A stretch of 14,541 bases of DNA, from positions 1-14,541 of the forward strand of contig CAZEOK010000077.1 in the NCBI GenBank assembly GCA_964513745.1, written 5' to 3'. Source of the DNA: DATDCY01 sp964513745. Lineage in GTDB: Bacteria > JAUVQV01 > DATDCY01. Under the pieces are notes generated by a model, which saw only the letters and a program-made list of their open reading frames with translations, was not told the DNA's origin and made no database searches. Each line of letters starts with the position of its first letter. Positions within the stretch are counted from its first letter, which is position 1. The position numbers and the translations under genes were made by a program. Below, piece after piece: positions 13,731-14,541 of the stretch.

Positions 13731-13807
13731 CGGTGTCGTAAAGGACCGGCAGTTAAGGATAAAGAGCCATACTCTCCTTCCCTTAACTCCCGGATTTTCT
13801 GACACCG
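13731..13807 (+). repeat. Long nested imperfect hairpin
   Basis: Three perfect blocks pair in order: CGGTGTC (13731-13737) with GACACCG (13801-13807), CCGG (13746-13749) with CCGG (13790-13793), and AGTTAAGG (13751-13758) with CCTTAACT (13781-13788). An inner AGAG/CTCT pair surrounds the loop CCATA. It lies just upstream of the -35 box of the second module. It could be a DNA cruciform, a recombination site or a structured RNA. Confidence 0.6.
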
Positions 13808-13847
13808 AGCGCTCGGAATTGACATTCCTGCGGGAGCCCGGGAGAAT
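13805..13847 (+). promoter_or_regulatory. Promoter and operator candidate of the second toxin-antitoxin module
   Basis: A consensus -35 TTGACA (13819-13824), a 17-base spacer and GAGAAT (13842-13847, 4 of 6) point to a transcript starting near 13854. The perfect 12-base palindrome CCGAGCGCTCGG (13805-13816) ends two bases before the -35 box. It is a natural candidate for autorepression by the antitoxin. Confidence 0.5.
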
Positions 13848-13899
13848 GACGGAAAGCTTCTACGGCATCGGGGCGAAGCCAGGAGGAAAGGAATCGAAC

Positions 13900-14088
13900 A
13901 TGTCGCTGACAAAGGAAAAAGTCATCGAGCTCATCAGGGGCCTGCCGGACGACATCACCGTCGACGACATCATGGAGGAGCTGTACTTCAAATCCCAGGT
14001 CGACGAGGGGCTCGCTCAGCTCGACCGTGGCGAGGGGATCCTACACGCAGATGTTGAAAAGCGGATGTCAAAATGGCTCTCCCAATAA
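13900..14088 (+). CDS. Antitoxin of a RelE/ParE-type module
   Basis: This is a 62-residue acidic protein: MSLTKEKVIELIRGLPDDIT, then VDDIMEELYFKSQVDEGLAQL, and a tail HADVEKRMSKWLSQ. The pattern (K-V-x-x-x-I-x-x-LP-D, V-D-D-IM-E-x-LYF, V-D-x-GL, KWL at the end) is that of small antitoxins that accompany RelE/ParE toxins. It neutralises the toxin by direct binding and usually represses its own operon. The ATG at 13900 is preceded by AGGAGG (13881-13886) and AAAGGA (13887-13892, 7 bases away). The upstream in-frame ATG at 13846 overlaps the -10 box and is not used here. The gene overlaps the toxin start by 16 bases, the usual arrangement. Confidence 0.83.
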   Translation: MSLTKEKVIELIRGLPDDITVDDIMEELYFKSQVDEGLAQLDRGEGILHADVEKRMSKWLSQ

Positions 14089-14363
14089 GGTGGGCTCCCA
14101 AGGCTGCTCACCAACTGGAAACAATCGTCGAACACATCGGCCAAGACTCGGAGCGCTACGCCACCATCTTCGCCCGTCGGATCCTGCAGATAGTCAGAGC
14201 AATCCCAGATCACCCTGCCGCCGGCCGTGTCGTTCCTGAGTACGGCGACAAGAACTTGCGGGAAAAAATCCACATCGGCTATCGGATCTTTTATCGCCTC
14301 ACGCCATACGCTGTCGAAATCGTCGCCATCTGCCACGGCGCCAGATTGATCGAGCACTCCTGA
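14073..14363 (+). CDS. RelE/ParE-family toxin
   Basis: This 96-residue protein fits the plasmid-stabilisation (ParE/RelE) fold. It opens with a short strand (PIRWAPKAAHQLETIVEHI) leading to a helical hairpin (15-45). IPDHPAAGRVVPEY (44-57) follows, then NLREKIHIGYRIFYRL (61-76) and the last strand VEIVAICHGARLI (81-93). Conserved family residues are visible: Pro9/Ala11, Gly51-Arg52, Arg63, Tyr70-Arg71 and His88-Ala90-Arg91. ParE toxins poison DNA gyrase and RelE toxins cut mRNA at the ribosome. The sequence alone does not decide between them, though the HGAR ending and the REKIHIGYRIFYR strand lean to ParE. The start lies inside the antitoxin gene, so translation is coupled. Confidence 0.9.
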   Translation: MALPIRWAPKAAHQLETIVEHIGQDSERYATIFARRILQIVRAIPDHPAAGRVVPEYGDKNLREKIHIGYRIFYRLTPYAVEIVAICHGARLIEHS

Positions 14364-14414
14364 TCAGCATCTCCGTAATGTGCATCAGCGAGGCGATTTT
14401 TTTCACCGAGGCCG

Positions 14415-14541
14415 TTACAGCCAACCGTGCGCGCGGTACCAGGCGATGGTGCGCGGCAGGCCCTCGTCGAGACGAACCCGCGGCGCGAAGCCGAGGAGCC
14501 GCCGGGCCTTGCCGATGTCGTAGGCGCGGTGCTTCAGGAAG
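14415..14541 (-). CDS. NAD-dependent sugar epimerase/dehydratase, C-terminal 41 residues
   Basis: The gene enters from the right edge, and only its end is visible: FLKHRAYDIGKARRLLGF, then APRVRLDEGLPRTIAWYRAHGWL and stop. The pattern (Y-D-I-x-K-A-RR-LLG-x-x-P-x-x-x-L-x-EGL-x-x-TI-x-WYR) is the standard C-terminus of extended short-chain dehydrogenases acting on nucleotide sugars, such as UDP-glucose 4-epimerase or GDP-mannose dehydratase. The exact substrate cannot be read from this part. It is convergent with the ParE-type toxin, 51 bases apart. It lies on the same strand as the glycan operon starting at 12451, which suggests that the toxin-antitoxin modules were inserted into a glycan-biosynthesis region. 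A T-run at 14397-14403 lies between the two genes, but I could not find a matching stem. Confidence 0.85.
   Translation of the reverse strand, partial: FLKHRAYDIGKARRLLGFAPRVRLDEGLPRTIAWYRAHGWL

Larger units (their letters stand above)
13445..13899. other. Palindrome-rich non-coding region between two toxin-antitoxin modules
   Basis: This 455-base stretch has no supportable gene. It holds several inverted repeats: GGCTCGA/TCGAGCC (13475-13497), AATCGGATT/AATCCGATT (13560-13589), the palindrome ACGAGATCTCGT (13602-13613), the long hairpin at 13731-13807 and the palindrome CCGAGCGCTCGG (13805-13816). The last 80 bases carry the promoter and ribosome site of the second antitoxin. Confidence 0.6.

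Noticed and set aside
13731..13807. Integron attC site
   Set aside because: The size and nested pairing fit, but the GTTAAGG and CCTTAAC blocks are inner and in the wrong order for R'' (RYYYAAC) and R' (GTTRRRY), and no cassette or integrase is seen.
14390..14410. Intrinsic terminator at the T-run between the ParE-type toxin and the epimerase
   Set aside because: The plus strand has seven T residues, but I could not find a stable stem immediately before them.

Overview
The window is GC-rich bacterial DNA carrying about 14 complete or near-complete genes plus two cut by the window edges. Three acyl-lipoprotein signal peptides, a Cache-domain membrane sensor and nucleotide-sugar/glycan genes point to a Gram-negative cell envelope. 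A short intergenic repeat at about 12547-12626 resembles, from memory, one common in Deltaproteobacteria (Desulfobacterota/Geobacter-type genomes). I therefore favour that group, but the assignment is an inference.

Layout, read along the minus strand from right to left. (a) 14541-14415: the last 41 residues of a nucleotide-sugar epimerase/dehydratase. (b) 14363-12834: an accessory insert on the plus strand with two type II toxin-antitoxin modules, a VapBC-like pair with an apparent CTG start and a RelE/ParE-type pair, separated by 455 bases of palindrome-rich non-coding DNA. (c) 12451-9764: a tightly overlapping three-gene operon (radical SAM/SPASM protein, hexapeptide acyltransferase, SAM-dependent methyltransferase), probably for surface glycan modification and probably once continuous with the epimerase. 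(d) 9657-7494: a lipoprotein with a CarboxypepD_reg-like domain, an SGNH-hydrolase lipoprotein and the ribosome-rescue hydrolase ArfB. (e) 7335-4042: a peptide/nickel-type ABC importer (binding lipoprotein plus two permeases, no ATPases in view). (f) 3931-3383: a protein with two ComFB modules behind a CRP-like operator. (g) 3306-1: a four-helix membrane protein, a cNMP-binding/CBS/DUF294 nucleotidyltransferase regulator, and the N-terminal 272 residues of a Cache-domain sensor.

Promoters can be read unusually well. Several have a TTGAC-type -35 box with a 16-18 base spacer and a TANNNT -10 box. Four genes (sensor, small membrane protein, ABC binding protein, SGNH lipoprotein) have the -10 box only 8-11 bases before the ATG and no Shine-Dalgarno sequence, which suggests leaderless mRNAs. 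The remaining genes mostly have good ribosome sites. Two genes (tandem ComFB and the CarboxypepD_reg lipoprotein) share a GTGAC-N4-GTCAC operator of CRP type, hinting at a common regulator. I see no tRNA, rRNA, CRISPR array, IS element or phage gene.
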